Positions 45,664-54,229 of a stretch of 64,000 nucleotides of DNA are shown here, piece by piece; position 1 is the stretch's first letter; the number at the start of each line of letters is the position of its first letter. Under the pieces are notes generated by a model. It saw only the letters and a list, made by a program, of their open reading frames with translations. It did no database searches and was not told the origin of the DNA. The DNA comes from Thermohalobaculum sediminis (GTDB lineage: Bacteria; Pseudomonadota; Alphaproteobacteria; Rhodobacterales; Rhodobacteraceae). The stretch spans positions 248,001-312,000 of the forward strand of contig NZ_JAMFKN010000004.1 of NCBI RefSeq assembly GCF_023487995.1, read 5' to 3'. A program made the position numbers and the translations under genes.

Positions 45664-46149
45664 CGGGCGGCGCCGGGTCGCCAGAGGCCCGGACGCGGCG
45701 CTGCCGGGCGCATCCGTCCGGCGGTTCGAGCGAGGACGCCCAGGAACAGCATGCCGGTCATCGGGTTGCGCGACAGCACCAGATGCAGCACGATCGGCAC
45801 GAACAGGCCCGCGAGCGTCCCCGCCGTGCCAGCGCGTCGTCGGGTAACCCGAGCCCTGTCGCGCCGTTGCTGCCCACCACATTGAACATGACGAGCGGCA
45901 TTTAGGCCAGCACGTGGCAGGTCTCGACCGTGGGGCCCTCGCGGATGGCGCCGAGGGGTGTTCGGGTCCTGTCCGAACATGGCGCGCGAACTCTCGGAAC
46001 GGATCGGGGCTTCCGGCCAGCGTTTCGACCTCAGGCTGCAAAGAGGTCTCTCCCGCCAGGTCCTGCGCTGCGCGTCCGCCGCTGCGGCCTTGCACCGCCT
46101 GCCGACGGGCGCGAAACTACGCACCGGCCGAGCACTGAAGGGAGGCGAC
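45664..46149. other. 486-bp gap without an intact gene
   Basis: No frame here has both a plausible start and protein-like composition. It holds the suspected transporter remnant on the minus strand (45700-45945). From about 46130 it holds the leader of the GrdB-like gene, ending in GGGAGG. A GGAAC about 150 bases upstream of that gene has its CGTT at a 20-base spacing, too far for an EcfG promoter. Confidence 0.5.
45700..45945 (-). pseudogene. Possible remnant of a membrane transporter gene
   Basis: Minus-strand fragments read VETCHVLA, stop, MPLVMFNVVGSNGATGLGLPDD, and then, after a frame change, AGTLAGLFVPIVLHLVLSRN followed by MTGMLFLGVLA. The hydrophobic pattern with FNVVGSNGATGLG looks like transporter sequence interrupted by a stop and a frameshift. 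I cannot name the family, and chance cannot be excluded. Confidence 0.25.
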
Positions 46150-47091
46150 GTGACCGACGCGACGGGAAACAGCCATGCAACCGGGTCCGAGGATGAGCCG
46201 GTGCGCTACATCGAGCGCACGCGCAGCTATTACGCCGCGCTGGGCTATGGCGCGCCCTATGTCTGGGCGCGGCAGCCCGAGGTTCCCTTCCGGCGCCTTG
46301 AAAGGCCGTTGTCGGCGTGCCGCGTCGCGCTGATCACCACCGCCGCGCCCTTCCAGCCCGACAAGGGCGACCAGGGACCCGGCGCGCCCTACAACGCGGC
46401 GGCCAAGTTCTACCGGGTCTATTCGCTCGACGCGGCCCGGGACCACGACCTGCGGATCAGCCACGTCGCCATCGACCGCGACCACACCACGGCCGAGGAT
46501 CCGAACAGCTATTTCCCCCTTCCTGCCCTGAGGCGCGCGGCGGCGGCCGGACGGATCGGCGCGGTCGGGCCCCGCATCCATGGCTTGCCGACGAACCGCA
46601 GCCAGCGCGCGACGCTCGACACCGACTGTCCCGACCTGGTGGCCCGCTGCCGGGAGGACGGTGCGGATGCGGCGATCCTCGTGCCGAACTGCCCGGTGTG
46701 CCACCAGAGCACGGCGCTCGCCGCCTCGGCGCTCGAGGCCGCGGGCATTGCCACGGTGGTGATGGGCTGCGCCGAGGACATCGTCGCCCATGTCGGCGCG
46801 CCGCGGTTCCTGTTCTCGGACTTTCCGCTCGGCAACGCGGCGGGGTTGCCGGGCGACCGGACCTCGCAGGACTTCACGCTCGGCCTCGCGCTCGACCTCA
46901 TCGAGACGGCGACAGGCCCGCGCACCATCCGCCGCTCTCCGCTGCGCTGGAACGGCAGCCCTGGCTGGAAGCAGGACTACTGCAACATCGCCCGTCTCTC
47001 GCCCGACGAGATCGCTCGTCGGCGCGCCGAGTTCGACCGCGGCAAGGACGCCGCGCGCGCCCTGCGCGACGCGGTTGCCGGTCGGGGCTGA
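46150..47091 (+). CDS. Glycine/sarcosine/betaine reductase B-like family protein
   Basis: 313 residues. YIERTRSYYAALGYGAPYVWA opens the protein, and GADAAILVPNCPVCHQSTALAASALEAAGIATVVMGCAEDIV and APRFLFSDFPLGNAAGLPGD are hallmarks of the GrdB-related family. Where clostridial GrdB has selenocysteine, this aerobic homologue has C-P-V-C. It lacks GrdC/D partners here, so glycine reductase activity is unlikely and the function is unknown. Start is GTG at 46150 with GGGAGG about 5 bases upstream; no convincing ATG is available. It is convergent with the second ABC importer. Confidence 0.8.
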   Translation: MTDATGNSHATGSEDEPVRYIERTRSYYAALGYGAPYVWARQPEVPFRRLERPLSACRVALITTAAPFQPDKGDQGPGAPYNAAAKFYRVYSLDAARDHDLRISHVAIDRDHTTAEDPNSYFPLPALRRAAAAGRIGAVGPRIHGLPTNRSQRATLDTDCPDLVARCREDGADAAILVPNCPVCHQSTALAASALEAAGIATVVMGCAEDIVAHVGAPRFLFSDFPLGNAAGLPGDRTSQDFTLGLALDLIETATGPRTIRRSPLRWNGSPGWKQDYCNIARLSPDEIARRRAEFDRGKDAARALRDAVAGRG

Positions 47092-47122
47092 GACCGCGCG
47101 CCGGCGGACCGGCGGCACGCCT

Positions 47123-48175
47123 TCAGTCGGCCAGCACCATCAGGTCGCGCGCGGCGATGCTGAGGCTCACCGAGTCGCCCGGCCGCGGCGGCGGCGCGTC
47201 CGAGGTGTTGAAGGTGTCGAGCGAGATCTGCGCTTCCACCACCCGCACCCGGATGCGGATGACCGAGCCGAGGAAATGGACATCCGAGATCCGCCCCGCG
47301 AGCCGGGTCTCACGCCCCTCGACCGGGTGGAGCGAGACCACCTCGGGCCGCAGCGCCAGCGTCACGCGCGTGCGTCCCGCCAGCGACCGGCCAAGCGCCA
47401 CGGCCGTGTCGCCGATCAGAACGGTGCCAGCGCCCGCATCGGTCACGCTCGCCTCGATCAGGTTCAGGGTGCCGACGAACGAGGCCACGAACCGCGTCGC
47501 GGGGCGGTTGTAGATTTCGTAGGGCGTGCCGACCTGCTCGGCCACGCCGTTGTTCATGACCACGATGCGGTCGGACATCGACAGCGCCTCTTCCTGGTCG
47601 TGGGTGACGTAGATCGTGGTGATCCCCAGGCTCTTCTGGATCGCGCGGATCTCGTCACGCAGCGAGACCCGGATCTTGGCGTCGAGCGCCGAGAGCGGCT
47701 CGTCCAGCAGCAGCACCTGCGGCCGCCCCGCCAGCGCGCGGGCCAGGGCGACGCGCTGCTGCTGCCCGCCCGAAAGCTGGAAGGGATAGCGCCCGCCCAG
47801 ATCGGGCAGGTGGATCATGCGCAGCATCTCGGCCACGCGCGCCGCGATCTGCGCCTTGGGCATGCCCTTGACCCTCAGCCCGAAGGCCACGTTCTGCGCG
47901 ACCGTCAGGTTGGGAAACAGCGCATAGGACTGGAACACCATGCCGATGTCGCGCTGGTTGGGGCGCAGGTTCACCACGTCGCGCCCGTCGATGCGGATCG
48001 AGCCCGCGCTGGGCGTCTCGAAACCCGCGACCATGCGCAGCGTCGTCGTCTTGCCGCAGCCCGAGGGGCCGAGGAACGAGATGAACTCGCCCTGCTCGAC
48101 GGCGAGGTTGAAGTCGCGCACCACGCGGGTGGGGCCGAAGGACTTCTGAAGGTCCGAGATATCGAGAAAGGCCAT
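47123..48175 (-). CDS. ABC transporter ATP-binding protein (PotA/FbpC type)
   Basis: 350 residues. Walker A is [13 protein letters not shown], the signature [16 protein letters not shown], Walker [13 protein letters not shown], and the switch [17 protein letters not shown] domain follows after about residue 240 ([30 protein letters not shown]). It serves the two permeases directly upstream; 3 bases separate it from the second permease gene. Family membership allows polyamine, iron or opine-like substrates. Confidence 0.87.
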   Translation of the reverse strand: MAFLDISDLQKSFGPTRVVRDFNLAVEQGEFISFLGPSGCGKTTTLRMVAGFETPSAGSIRIDGRDVVNLRPNQRDIGMVFQSYALFPNLTVAQNVAFGLRVKGMPKAQIAARVAEMLRMIHLPDLGGRYPFQLSGGQQQRVALARALAGRPQVLLLDEPLSALDAKIRVSLRDEIRAIQKSLGITTIYVTHDQEEALSMSDRIVVMNNGVAEQVGTPYEIYNRPATRFVASFVGTLNLIEASVTDAGAGTVLIGDTAVALGRSLAGRTRVTLALRPEVVSLHPVEGRETRLAGRISDVHFLGSVIRIRVRVVEAQISLDTFNTSDAPPPRPGDSVSLSIAARDLMVLAD

Positions 48176-48178
48176 TGT

Positions 48179-48970
48179 TTATCGCTTTGCCGCGTTGGTG
48201 TGCTTCGAGAACCGGGTCACCAGCTGGATCAGCCCCATGCAGATCCAGGTGATGGCGAAGGCGATCACCGCCAGCGCCGCCGGCTCGTAGGCGCGGTTCG
48301 CGCCGATCAGTTGCAGGTAGGGCCCGAAGGCGGGCCGGTTCAGAAGGGCCGCCATCACGAATTCGCCGATGACGATGGCGAAGGTCAGGAACGCGCCCGA
48401 CAGCACGGCGACCAGCACGTTCGGCAGGATCACCCGGGTCATGATGGTGACCCAGCCGGCGCCAAGGCTCTGGGCGGCTTCGGTCAGCGTGGCGATGTCG
48501 ATGGTCCTCAGCCCCGTGTCGACCGCGCGATACATGTAGGGCAGCGACAACGTCGCATAGCCCATCATCAAGAGCACGTTGGTGCCCATCGCCGTGCCCG
48601 TGAGCGGCAGGATCGACGACGTGTTGTAGAGCCGGATGTAGCCGAACACGATCACGATGGGCGGTATGACCAGCGGCAGCAGCGTGATGAACTCGACCAC
48701 GGGACGCAGGCGCGGCAGCTTGAGGCGCACCCAGTAGGCCGTGGGCACCACGATCAGCACGCCCACGACGATCGTCGCCAGCGCCATGACGACCGAGTAG
48801 GCGAAGGTTTCCTGAAACCGCGGATCGGCCAGCACCACGCGGTAGGCGTCGAGGCTGTATTCGCCGCGCCGCATACGCAGCGAGAATTCCAGCGTGCCGA
48901 TCAGCGGCAGGAAGAAGTAGGTCACGCCGATGCCCAGCGCGAGCCAGGACCAGATCCGGGCGGGCTTCAT
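48179..48970 (-). CDS. ABC transporter permease (second)
   Basis: 263 residues with six membrane segments. TEAAQSLGAGWVTIMTRVILPNVL is the EAA loop, and FAIVIGEFVMAALLNRPAFGPYLQLIG is PotC/PotI-like. The ATG at 48970 overlaps the stop of the first permease by 4 bp (ATGA). With that permease it forms the channel of the 47-51 kb importer. Confidence 0.87.
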   Translation of the reverse strand: MKPARIWSWLALGIGVTYFFLPLIGTLEFSLRMRRGEYSLDAYRVVLADPRFQETFAYSVVMALATIVVGVLIVVPTAYWVRLKLPRLRPVVEFITLLPLVIPPIVIVFGYIRLYNTSSILPLTGTAMGTNVLLMMGYATLSLPYMYRAVDTGLRTIDIATLTEAAQSLGAGWVTIMTRVILPNVLVAVLSGAFLTFAIVIGEFVMAALLNRPAFGPYLQLIGANRAYEPAALAVIAFAITWICMGLIQLVTRFSKHTNAAKR

Positions 48971-49860
48971 TTCATCCACCTCTCGCTGCGGGTCCTCAGC
49001 CAGACGTAGAGGAAGTTCGCGATGCCGGTGACCACGATCATGCCGAAGGCCAGCGCATAGCCCAGATGCGGGTCCTGCAGCACGTCGCCGCGGATCTGCG
49101 CGAACAGCAGGATCGGCACGATCGACAGCGACGAGCCCGTGAGCGCATAGGCCGTCGCGACCGCGCCGAACGAGTTCGCGAACAACAGCGCCAGCGTGCC
49201 CAGCAGCGTCGGCCACAGGATCGGCAGCGCCACGATCCGCCAGTACTGGAAGCCCGAGGCACCCAGGATCTCGGCCGCCTCGCGCCACTCGCGCTTGAGG
49301 CCGTCCAGCGCGGGAGTGACGATCAGGATCATCAGGGGGATCTGGAAGAACAGGTATGTCAGCGTCAGCCCCGTGAAGCTGAGCAGGTTGAAGCCCATCG
49401 CGTAGATGTTGATGCCGAACCAGTCCTTCAGCAGCACAGTCACCAGCCCCAGCCGCCCCAGCGTGGCAAGGAAGGCGAAGGCCAGCGGCACCCCCGCGAA
49501 GTTCGACGCGACCCCGGAGAAGGTCAGCAGCGGTCCCCTGATCCATCCCGGCAGGCCGCCCAGCGTCACCGCCGCCGCGACCGCGAAGCCGATCAGGCAG
49601 CCCAGCAGCGCCGAGGCGAGGCTGATGCGGATCGAGATCCAGTAGGCCGCGAGGATCGACGGCTGGAACAGGTTCGCGATGTTCTCCAGCGTCGCCTCGC
49701 CCGCGGCGTTGCGAAAGGCGCCAAGCACGATGAACATCGTTGGCAGGATCAGGAACAGCCCCGCGAAGGCGGCAAAGGGCGCGACGCCCAGCCAGGCGAG
49801 CGGCAGGCGCCGCCGCGTGGGCGCAACCACGGGATGGGGCCGTGAAGCGGAGGTTTGCAT
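48967..49860 (-). CDS. ABC transporter permease (first)
   Basis: 297 residues with an N-terminal cytosolic tail and six membrane segments. REAAEILGASGFQYWRIVALPILWPTLLG is the EAA loop. NSFGAVATAYALTGSSLSIVPILLF is a PotB-like periplasmic-side block. ATG at 49860 lies 75 bases after the binding-protein gene, with a strong hairpin between them. Confidence 0.87.
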   Translation of the reverse strand: MQTSASRPHPVVAPTRRRLPLAWLGVAPFAAFAGLFLILPTMFIVLGAFRNAAGEATLENIANLFQPSILAAYWISIRISLASALLGCLIGFAVAAAVTLGGLPGWIRGPLLTFSGVASNFAGVPLAFAFLATLGRLGLVTVLLKDWFGINIYAMGFNLLSFTGLTLTYLFFQIPLMILIVTPALDGLKREWREAAEILGASGFQYWRIVALPILWPTLLGTLALLFANSFGAVATAYALTGSSLSIVPILLFAQIRGDVLQDPHLGYALAFGMIVVTGIANFLYVWLRTRSERWMK

Positions 49861-49888
49861 CTGGGGGCGTCCGGTCGGAGGCGCGCGT

Positions 49889-49919
49889 CGCCTGCCCCGG
49901 CGCCGGGCCGGGGCAGGCG
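49889..49919 (-). promoter_or_regulatory. Strong intercistronic hairpin after the binding-protein gene
   Basis: A perfect 13-bp stem, CGCCTGCCCCGGC with GCCGGGGCAGGCG, closes a 5-base loop. It lies 17 bases after the binding-protein stop and before the first permease. With no T-run, it more likely stabilises the binding-protein mRNA or attenuates downstream expression than terminates fully. Confidence 0.65.
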
Positions 49920-49935
49920 AGCGGTCAGAGTTGCG

Positions 49936-51045
49936 TCACTGGACGTTCGCGCCGACGACGCTGTCCCAGCCCGAGGTCACCTCTTCCTTGTTCGCGGCCT
50001 GCTCGTCGAGGCTCGGGAACACCGCCTTCTCATAGGCTTCGGCCGGCGGCAGGCGGTCCATCACCTCCTGCGGGATCACGCCGCGCTTGGCCATGTCGTT
50101 GAAGCGGATCGGGTGGCAGTAGCCCTTGAGCCAGCCAAGCTGGCCCTCGTCCGAGTAGAGATACTCCATCCACAGCTTGGCGGCGTTCGGATGCGGCGCA
50201 TAAGCCGAGATCGCCTGCACATAGACGCCCGCGACGACGCCCGATTTCGGCACCACGACCTCGATCGGCGGGTTGCCGTTCAGCGTGTCGCGCGCCGCCA
50301 GCGCGTTGTAGTCCCACATCACGACGATCGGGGTGGCGCCCTGCGCGATCGTGCCGGCCTTGCCGATCACGGGGACGAAGTTGCCGGCCTTGTTGAGCTC
50401 GGCGAAGAAGTTCAGCCCGGCCTCGCCCGACGCCTTGCCGGGCGCGCCGCCGGCCGCGACGCCCGCCGCCAGCACGCCCAGGATCGCCTGGTTCGAGGCG
50501 CGCGGATCACCCGCCAGCGCTACCGCGTTCGCGTATTCCGGTTTCATGAGGTCCGACCAGTCCTGGGGCACGTTGTCGACCAGGTCCTTGTTCACCGCGA
50601 AGGCGAGCACGCCGTAGTAGTCGCCATACCAGTGGCGGTCGGCGTCCTTGGCGCTGTCGGGGATCGAATCCCAAGTGGAGACCTTGTAGGGCATCGTCAG
50701 GCCCTCGTCCTTCGCCGCCGGGCCGAAGGCGAAGCCCACGTCCAGCACGTCGGGCGCCTGCGGTCCCTTGTTGTCCTTGTTGGCGCGCACCGCCTCGAGC
50801 TCGTCGGCCGAACCCGCGTCGGGGTTCAGCTCGTTGACCGTGAGGAACGGATACTTCGCCTTGAAGCCGGCGATCACGTCGCCATAGCCGCACCAGTCGT
50901 GCGGCAGGGCGATGGTGGTCAGCATCCCCTCCGCCTTCGCGCCCGCGATGAGCTCGTCCATGCTCTGCGCCGAGGCGAGAGAGGTCGAACCGAGGAGCGC
51001 CGCCGCCGTTGAGGCGGCCACGAGGGACGCACGCAAGAATGTCAT
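49936..51045 (-). CDS. ABC transporter substrate-binding protein
   Basis: 369 residues. The signal peptide MTFLRASLVAASTAAALLGS ends near SLASAQ. The mature part begins SMDELIAGAKAEGMLTTIALPHDWCGYGD and contains PDVLDVGFAFGPAAKDEGL and VMWDYNALAARDTLNGNPP. The fold is that of family 1 solute-binding proteins with PotD/FbpA-like layout. The single Cys near residue 52 and the substrate are unexplained. It is the first gene of the four-gene importer, behind the AT-rich promoter at 51160-51187. Confidence 0.85.
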   Translation of the reverse strand: MTFLRASLVAASTAAALLGSTSLASAQSMDELIAGAKAEGMLTTIALPHDWCGYGDVIAGFKAKYPFLTVNELNPDAGSADELEAVRANKDNKGPQAPDVLDVGFAFGPAAKDEGLTMPYKVSTWDSIPDSAKDADRHWYGDYYGVLAFAVNKDLVDNVPQDWSDLMKPEYANAVALAGDPRASNQAILGVLAAGVAAGGAPGKASGEAGLNFFAELNKAGNFVPVIGKAGTIAQGATPIVVMWDYNALAARDTLNGNPPIEVVVPKSGVVAGVYVQAISAYAPHPNAAKLWMEYLYSDEGQLGWLKGYCHPIRFNDMAKRGVIPQEVMDRLPPAEAYEKAVFPSLDEQAANKEEVTSGWDSVVGANVQ

Positions 51046-51159
51046 CTGAAGGTCTCCCTGACTGTCATGGTGCCGGAGGCCGGGCCGTTCCCCCCAACGG
51101 CCTCGGACGCCCCCGGCGCGCCGATTGTTATTTGGCGGCGACAGTAAAAGCCCAAGAAA

Positions 51160-51187
51160 ATTTTATGACAATAGGCCAAAATGTCTA
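51160..51187 (-). promoter_or_regulatory. Candidate sigma-70 promoter of the second importer operon
   Basis: On the minus strand TAGACA (51187-51182), a 16-base spacer and TAAAAT (51165-51160). The surrounding 80 bases are strikingly AT-rich for this chromosome. It lies about 115 bases before the binding-protein ATG. Confidence 0.55.
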
Positions 51188-51211
51188 AAAAACGCTGTCG
51201 CCTGCATGTTG

Positions 51212-51225
51212 TCACGGTGCCGTGA
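51212..51225. promoter_or_regulatory. Perfect palindrome upstream of the importer promoter
   Basis: TCACGGTGCCGTGA is a 6-2-6 perfect inverted repeat 25 bases upstream of the -35-like hexamer. Position and symmetry suit an activator or repressor of the importer operon. It also lies downstream of the acyl-CoA ligase gene on the same strand, so a minor role as a stem-loop cannot be excluded. Confidence 0.5.
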
Positions 51226-51293
51226 TGGCGTTTTGTCTTCTTTTCGATCAAGTCGCGCATCCCGCGCCCCGGCGACGCACCGGGCGGGCCGAC

Positions 51294-52814
51294 TCACCCC
51301 TCGGCGGCAGCCTCGCGCAGCGCGGTCTTGAGCACCTTTCCGTAGTTGTTCTTGGGCAGCGACTCGGCCACGCGGTAGAGCTTCGGCCGCTTGAACCGCG
51401 CGATCCGCCCCAGGCAGTGGCGGTCGAGCTCGGCCGGGTCCAGCCGGCGGCCCGGCTCGGGCACCACGAAGGCCACCACCTCCTCGCCCCATTCGGGATG
51501 GGGGCGGCCGACCACCGCAGCCTCGGCCACGTTGGGGTGTTCCAGCAGCACCTCCTCGACCTCGCGCGGGTAGATGTTCGAGCCGCCCGAGATGATGACG
51601 TCCTTCGACCGGTCGGTGAGCGTGAGGAACCCCTCGGCGTCGAGCCGGCCGACATCGCCGGTCCAGAGCCAGCCATCCCGCAGCGTGCGCGCCGTGGCCT
51701 CGGCGTTGCGCCAGTAGCCCGGCATCACCTGCGGGCCGCGCACCAGGATCTCGCCCGTCTCGCCCGGGGCCAGGTGGCGCCCCGTCTCGTCGGCGATGGC
51801 GATTTCGGCGCAGCTTTGCGCGACGCCCACCGAGGCCAGCCGCTCGCGCCAGCGCGGGTGGCTGCGGTCCGCGACCAGCGAGCGCGAAAGCGCCGAGATG
51901 GTCATCGGCGCCTCGCCCTGCCCATAGATCTGCACGAAGCGCGGCCCCATCGCCGCCACCGCCTCCTCGATGTCCGCGAGATACATCGGCGCGCCTCCAT
52001 AGACGATGGTTTTGATCCCCTCGCCCGTCAGGCCCCGCGCCCTTGCCCGCTGCACCACGCGGCGCACGATGGTGGGGGCCGCGAACATCGAGACGCCGCC
52101 GAGGCGCGGCGCGAGGTCGAGGATCTCGTCCGCATCGACCCCGCCCGAATCCGGCACCGCGTGGCGCGCGCCCGCGCGGGTGTGGATGAAGGTGTAGAGC
52201 CCCGCCCCATGCGACATGGGCGCGGCATAGAGCGCGCAGTCCCCCGCCGTCACCGGGTCGATGTCGACCGGGTAGCACAGCGACATCGCCATCAGGTTCG
52301 CATGGGTGATCATCACCCCCTTGGGCCTGCCGGTGGTGCCCGAGGTGTAGAACAGCCACGCAAGATCGGCCCCGTTCCGCGCGACCGGTGCACCGGGGCC
52401 GTCGTTCGCGCTCAGGCGGCGCCATCCGGCGTCGTCGGCGGCGATCCGCGGCAGGCCGGGCAGCGCTTGCGCGAGCCCTTCGGACGTGTCACCCGCCACG
52501 ATGCAGGCGGCGGCGTCCGCGTCCGAAAGGATCCAGGCGGCCTCGGCGGGATGAAGCTTTGCATTGATCGGCACCGCCGCGGCGCCGGCCCAGAGAATGC
52601 CGTAGAGCGCCTCGAGATACTCGGTCCGGTTGGCCATGAAGATGCCCACGCGGTCGCCGGGCCGCAGGCCCAGACCTGCCTCCAGCGTCCCGGCGACGCC
52701 CGAGGCGCGGCGCGCGAAGGCCGCATAGTCCGCCGTCACGGCCGCGCCCGCGAGCAGGGCGGGGGCGTCGGGCGCGAGGCGGGCGCTGGCCTCCAACCAT
52801 CGGGCGATATTCAT
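51294..52814 (-). CDS. AMP-dependent acyl-CoA synthetase/ligase
   Basis: 506 residues. The ANL-superfamily P-loop is LFYTSGTTGRPKGVMITH. TIVYGGAPMYLADI and QIYGQGEAPMT are the A5 region, WLWTGDVGRLDAEGFLTL and DRSKDVIISGGSNIYPREVEEVL are A7/A8, and the catalytic Lys lies in SLPKNNYGKVLK. It activates a carboxylic acid as acyl-AMP, then CoA thioester; medium-chain or aromatic acids are plausible. The ATG at 52814 has AGGAG 8 bases upstream; the in-frame TTG before it is too close. It lies upstream of the importer promoter and appears monocistronic. Confidence 0.9.
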   Translation of the reverse strand: MNIARWLEASARLAPDAPALLAGAAVTADYAAFARRASGVAGTLEAGLGLRPGDRVGIFMANRTEYLEALYGILWAGAAAVPINAKLHPAEAAWILSDADAAACIVAGDTSEGLAQALPGLPRIAADDAGWRRLSANDGPGAPVARNGADLAWLFYTSGTTGRPKGVMITHANLMAMSLCYPVDIDPVTAGDCALYAAPMSHGAGLYTFIHTRAGARHAVPDSGGVDADEILDLAPRLGGVSMFAAPTIVRRVVQRARARGLTGEGIKTIVYGGAPMYLADIEEAVAAMGPRFVQIYGQGEAPMTISALSRSLVADRSHPRWRERLASVGVAQSCAEIAIADETGRHLAPGETGEILVRGPQVMPGYWRNAEATARTLRDGWLWTGDVGRLDAEGFLTLTDRSKDVIISGGSNIYPREVEEVLLEHPNVAEAAVVGRPHPEWGEEVVAFVVPEPGRRLDPAELDRHCLGRIARFKRPKLYRVAESLPKNNYGKVLKTALREAAAEG

Positions 52815-52924
52815 CGGCAAGGCTCCTGGACGGCATCAACACCCGAGGCATAGCCGCTCGAGGCCCCGCGCGTCACCAGCCGCGTTGCGTGCGCGCCGGA
52901 GCGGGCCGCCGGATCAGGCGGCGG

Positions 52925-53410
52925 TCACGGCCAGGGAAGGCTTGCCGGCGGGTCGAGCGCGATCTGCTCGAGCCCCTCGCCGGAGGCGCCGTCGCGCTCG
53001 ATCAGCAGGAATTCCTGGCTCTGCGTCAGGATCAGCAGGGGGTGGTGCCAGACGCCGGGGGCATATTGCACGCCCTGGTCCCCGAAGGCGTGGAACAGCC
53101 GGCAGTCGCCGGCCGTTGGCCTGTCGCCACGCGCGACCACCACGATCCAGTCCTCGGTGGTCATCGGGATGAGCGTCCGGCTCGAGATCGGATGGCGCTC
53201 CAGCCGGTCGAGGGTGCGGCCCGGCCAACGGCGCGCACGCAGCACCGACAGGATGGCCGTCCCTCGCGGCCCCGGATCGAGCCGGGCAAGCCGGTGATAG
53301 AGCGTCGCATGCCCGTCGCCGAGGCTGTGGCGCTCCGCGTCCTCCGTCTCGATGACCGTGCCGAAGGGCGCGAAGCTCTCGGGGAGCAAGGGTTCGGGTT
53401 TCAGAATCAT
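52925..53410 (-). CDS. allA: Ureidoglycolate lyase
   Basis: 161 residues. The AllA cupin-like fold is visible in EPLLPESFAPFGTVIE, RTLDRLERHPISSRTLIP, YAPGVWHHPLLIL (a conserved His pair) and FLLIERDG. It splits ureidoglycolate to glyoxylate and urea, the last step of purine ring breakdown. The ATG at 53410 gives MILKPEPLLP, the usual family start. It lies 91 bases after uraD on the same strand. Confidence 0.88.
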   Translation of the reverse strand: MILKPEPLLPESFAPFGTVIETEDAERHSLGDGHATLYHRLARLDPGPRGTAILSVLRARRWPGRTLDRLERHPISSRTLIPMTTEDWIVVVARGDRPTAGDCRLFHAFGDQGVQYAPGVWHHPLLILTQSQEFLLIERDGASGEGLEQIALDPPASLPWP

Positions 53411-53501
53411 ACGGGACGTTCCCGGCACGCATACACACCAAGCCAGATTATCACATCCCGACGCGCCGATCTCGCTGCCAATCCGGGGGCCGGTGGCGCG
53501 A

Positions 53502-54032
53502 TCAGCCTGCCGCGAGCGCCTCCAGCCTCAGCCGGGCGATTCGATGCACCTGCGCCATCGCCTCGTGGAACTCGGCCTCGGGCGGGTTGTCCAGCCGCGC
53601 CCGGAACCGCGCGAGGATCGCCGCGCGATCGAGCCCGCGGACCGCGACGATGAAGGGAAAGCCGAACCGCGCCGTGTAGGCCGCATTGAGGCGCTGGAAC
53701 TCGGCGAACTCGGCGGGGCTGCACCGGTCGAGGCCCGCCCCCGCCTGCTCGGCCGCCGACGCGGCCGTCAGCGAGCCCGCGACCGCCAGCCGCCCGGCAA
53801 GGTCGGGATGGGCCCGCAAAAGCGCCAGCCGCGCCGTGACGGGCGCGGCATCGGCCACTTCGGCCATCGCGGCGGCAAGGGAGGCGACCTCGTCGCTCGC
53901 CCGGCCGGCGTCCCACACGGCGGCGGCGATCCAGGGCGAATGCTCGTAGACCCCGCCATAGCGCGCGAGGAAACCCTGCCGGTCCATCGACGAGGGCGGC
54001 GCGGTCCGGAAGTGGCTGGACGCGGCGCTCAT
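53502..54032 (-). CDS. uraD: OHCU decarboxylase
   Basis: 176 residues of helical UraD fold. Visible are RYGGVYEHSPWIAAAVWD, LALLRAHPDLAGRLAVAG (the conserved HPDL with catalytic His), SAAEQAGAGLDRCSPAEFAEFQRLN and FGFPFIVAVRG. It decarboxylates 2-oxo-4-hydroxy-4-carboxy-5-ureidoimidazoline to S-allantoin. It is divergent from puuD, the urate oxidase that supplies the pathway, and upstream of allA. The 5-hydroxyisourate hydrolase and allantoinase are not in the window. Confidence 0.9.
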   Translation of the reverse strand: MSAASSHFRTAPPSSMDRQGFLARYGGVYEHSPWIAAAVWDAGRASDEVASLAAAMAEVADAAPVTARLALLRAHPDLAGRLAVAGSLTAASAAEQAGAGLDRCSPAEFAEFQRLNAAYTARFGFPFIVAVRGLDRAAILARFRARLDNPPEAEFHEAMAQVHRIARLRLEALAAG

Positions 54033-54125
54033 GCCTTGCTCCCGCGCGCCTCGACCGTGCGCGCGGCCACCCGCGCCGGTGCGGCGCGCCGGCGGTCGCA
54101 CGGTGCATGGTCTGAAGGCTGCCTC

Positions 54126-54153
54126 ATCGTGCACACGTCCCTTTGATCGTGCA
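54126..54153. promoter_or_regulatory. Direct repeats in the uraD-puuD divergent gap
   Basis: ATCGTGCA occurs at 54126-54133 and 54146-54153, exactly 20 bp apart (about two helical turns), in the 197-bp gap between divergent uraD and puuD. The spacing suits a regulator binding one face of DNA and controlling both operons, for example a purine-responsive factor. This is inference. Confidence 0.45.
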
Positions 54154-54229
54154 TCGATATGGACAGACCCCGCGCCGCGCGCGCAAGAAGATCCTGCGGG
54201 CGACACCGCGCCAAGGGGGAGCGGATGGC

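Noticed and set aside
46005-46040. GGAAC with downstream CGTT upstream of the GrdB-like gene
   Set aside because: Spacing is about 20 bases, outside the 16-17 expected.
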